From positions 1 to 6,311 of the forward strand of contig CALXAQ010000137.1 of NCBI GenBank assembly GCA_944386335.1: 6,311 nt of DNA. Reading direction: 5' to 3'. Source of the DNA: an uncultured Clostridia bacterium. GTDB lineage: Bacteria; Bacillota; Clostridia; TANB77; CAG-508. The translations under genes and the position numbers were made by a program. The notes below the pieces were generated by a model. The model was not told the origin of the DNA. It did not search any database and saw only the letters and a program-made list of their open reading frames with translations. Below are positions 5,295 through 6,311 of the stretch, in pieces (the first letter of the stretch is position 1; every line of letters starts with the position of its first letter).

Positions 5295-5828
5295 ATGGAT
5301 ATTATAAAATCAATCGAACATGAACAATTGAAAAATAAAGTTCCAGACCTTCATGTTGGTGATACAGTAAGAGTACACCAAAGAATTAAAGAAGGAAATA
5401 GAGAAAGAATCCAAGTATTCGAAGGAATTATTATTAAAAAACAAGGCGGTGGAGTAAATAGTACATTCACTGTAAGAAGAGTAGCTTATGGAGTAGGAGT
5501 AGAAAAAACATTTTTACTACATTCCCCAATGGTAGAGAAAGTAGAATTAGTAAGAGTTGGTAAAGCAAGAAGAGCAAAACTATACTACCTAAGAGATAGA
5601 GTAGGAAAAGCAGCTAAGACAAAAGAAAACTTAGGTGTTAGAATAGAAAATAAAGAAATTACTTTAAAAGAAGATTTAGCAGCAGAGCAAGAAGCTGAGG
5701 TAAGTGCAGCTCCAGAAGAAGTACCAGCTGTTGAAACTACAGAAGTAGTAGAGCAAGAAGTAGTAGATACTGTAAAAGAAGAAGCTGTAGAAACAGTAAA
5801 AGAAGCACCAAAAACAGAAGAAAAATAA
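5295..5828 (+). CDS. rplS: Large subunit ribosomal protein L19 with acidic C-terminal tail
   Basis: L19 sits at the 30S-50S interface of the ribosome. Residues 1-113 match the family: PDLHVGDTVRVH (17-28), RERIQVFEGIIIKKQGGG (36-53), TFTVRRVAYGVGVEKTFLLHSP (57-78) and the basic RRAKLYYLRDRVGKAAK (92-108). The usual protein ends near residue 115. This one continues to 177 with a tail of low complexity: from residue 124 it has 18 Asp or Glu, five Lys and no Arg, with loose VETTEVVEQEVVDTVKEEAVETVKE-like repetition split by Pro and Ala. The codons remain like the rest of the gene and no stop or frame slip separates the parts. ATG is preceded by AAAGGAG at 9 nt, 25 bp after trmD. The tail's role is unknown. 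Confidence 0.96.
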   Translation: MDIIKSIEHEQLKNKVPDLHVGDTVRVHQRIKEGNRERIQVFEGIIIKKQGGGVNSTFTVRRVAYGVGVEKTFLLHSPMVEKVELVRVGKARRAKLYYLRDRVGKAAKTKENLGVRIENKEITLKEDLAAEQEAEVSAAPEEVPAVETTEVVEQEVVDTVKEEAVETVKEAPKTEEK

Positions 5829-5850
5829 TTTTATAAAAGAAACATACAAA

Positions 5851-5875
5851 GGAAAAGACATAAAATCTCTTTTTT
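5851..5875 (+). terminator. Weak candidate terminator after rplS
   Basis: AAAAGA (5853-5858) can pair with TCTTTT (5868-5873), with two flanking G-U pairs, and the second arm is a run of six T. The stem has a single G-C pair, so it is weak. No stronger hairpin was found between rplS and the next gene; the remaining part of this 233-bp spacer is A-rich and holds only the promoter described separately. Confidence 0.25.
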
Positions 5876-5942
5876 GGAGCAATGTCATAGAAACGTAATA
5901 AAATAGCAAAGAAAATGTAACAAAAAAACGTAAAAAAAAGAG

Positions 5943-5971
5943 TTGACGAACAAATAAAAAAGCGTTACAAT
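5943..5971 (+). promoter_or_regulatory. Sigma-A-type promoter of the secreted-protein gene
   Basis: TTGACG (5943-5948), 17-nt spacer, TACAAT (5966-5971). A-tracts at 5922-5939 directly upstream resemble an UP element. TGTAAC (5916-5921) and GTTACA (5964-5969) form a 6-bp inverted pair around the -35, and GTTACAA recurs at 5979-5985; both may be chance. The predicted transcript begins near 5978, leaving a leader of about 84 nt, AT-rich and with no structure I can identify. Confidence 0.75.
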
Positions 5972-6061
5972 AATATTAGTTACAAAATATATATTTTTTG
6001 CATAAATTCAGTGAAAAATATAAATAATAATAGAAATTTCGTAAGAAAAAGGAGAAAAAAT

Positions 6062-6311
6062 ATGAAGAATGTAAAATCAAATAAGATTGTTTTAATTGTA
6101 TTAATCATGTTACTATTGATGTTAGCAGCAACTAACGTATTCGCTACAGGAAACTCAGGAGACATAATACAAATTAATATAACAACAAATCCATCTACGA
6201 ATACAGCTACCCCTACCAATACACCAGCAGCTAATACAACTACCAATACACAAACAAATATAGCAGCACCAATTACCAATACAGCAGGAAGTACTTATAC
6301 GAACAACACAG
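6062..6311 (+). CDS. Secreted Thr/Asn-rich protein, 3' end outside the window
   Basis: Family not recognised. The visible 83 codons begin with a classic signal peptide: a basic MKNVKSNK, a hydrophobic core of Ile, Val, Leu and Met (about 9-23), and a likely signal peptidase I site after VFA (residue 28). The mature part, starting TGNSGD, is low complexity, dominated by Thr, Asn, Ala and Pro, with recurring TNT or NT units (ATPTNTPAANTTTNTQTN and similar). Such chains are flexible and often form stalks or linkers of cell-wall or extracellular proteins, but no domain or anchor is visible before the window ends. ATG has AAGGAG 7 nt upstream and the gene has its own promoter. It is not functionally related to the ribosomal genes before it. 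Surface protein is the best guess. Confidence 0.8.
   Translation, partial: MKNVKSNKIVLIVLIMLLLMLAATNVFATGNSGDIIQINITTNPSTNTATPTNTPAANTTTNTQTNIAAPITNTAGSTYTNNT

Noticed and set aside
5857..5886. GACAT/ATGTC and CTC/GAG pairings as a strong terminator after rplS
   Set aside because: Short, interrupted stems with bulges and no U tract after the second arm.
5676..5909. Phe/Tyr/Ser-rich minus-strand open frame opposite the rplS tail
   Set aside because: It mirrors the A-rich Glu and Lys codons of rplS on the other strand and has no family resemblance; composition shadow.
5980..6279. Hydrophobic minus-strand open frame opposite the secreted-protein gene
   Set aside because: The plus-strand gene has a promoter, ribosome site and signal peptide; the Val/Ile-rich minus reading is what Thr/Asn codons give in reverse.

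Overview
The window is AT-rich DNA from a low-GC Gram-positive bacterium, most likely a member of the Clostridia (Bacillota). Evidence: the order ylxM-ffh-rpsP-khpA-rimM-trmD-rplS, strong AGGAGG-type ribosome binding sites, consensus sigma-A-like promoters, arginine codons dominated by AGA, and a ThyA variant that I associate from memory with Lachnospiraceae-like clostridia. All stops seen are TAA or TAG. Species cannot be named from sequence alone.

Layout. Positions 1-73 hold nothing I can support. A strong hairpin terminator (74-118) closes thyA, which runs on the minus strand (131-991). The 992-1174 gap carries two divergent promoters, one for thyA and one for folA (1175-1699, plus strand). 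folA is followed, from a likely promoter inside its 3' end, by ylxM (1732-2079) and ffh (2108-3457), the signal recognition particle pair. After an 80-bp gap with a GNRA-capped hairpin come rpsP (3538-3771), khpA (3830-4066), rimM (4077-4589), trmD (4606-5269) and rplS (5295-5828). A 233-bp AT-rich spacer with a consensus-like promoter leads to a secreted Thr/Asn-rich protein (6062 onward) that runs off the end.

How the genes work together. ThyA and DHFR form the thymidylate cycle: ThyA oxidises methylene-tetrahydrofolate to dihydrofolate and DHFR reduces it again. YlxM and Ffh serve co-translational protein targeting. S16, RimM and L19 are ribosome parts or a ribosome assembly factor, KhpA is an RNA chaperone, and TrmD makes the m1G37 tRNA modification that prevents +1 frameshifting.

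Most notable observation. trmD is not one open frame. One extra base within the conserved GGGxGM motif (around 4774-4777) puts the N-terminal 57 codons and the C-terminal 163 codons in different frames. Skipping one base (a +1 shift) at AAT-C-GGT restores a recognisable TrmD. The zero-frame codon at the junction is CGG, the only in-frame CGG I find in the window's genes, and CGG is read by a tRNA that TrmD itself modifies. This could be a sequencing error, a recent mutation, or a self-regulating recoding site comparable in logic to prfB; sequence alone cannot decide. Secondary oddities are a short TrmD C-terminus with Glu where catalytic Asp is expected, a 60-residue acidic tail on L19, and a 12-bp direct repeat over the folA -35 box.
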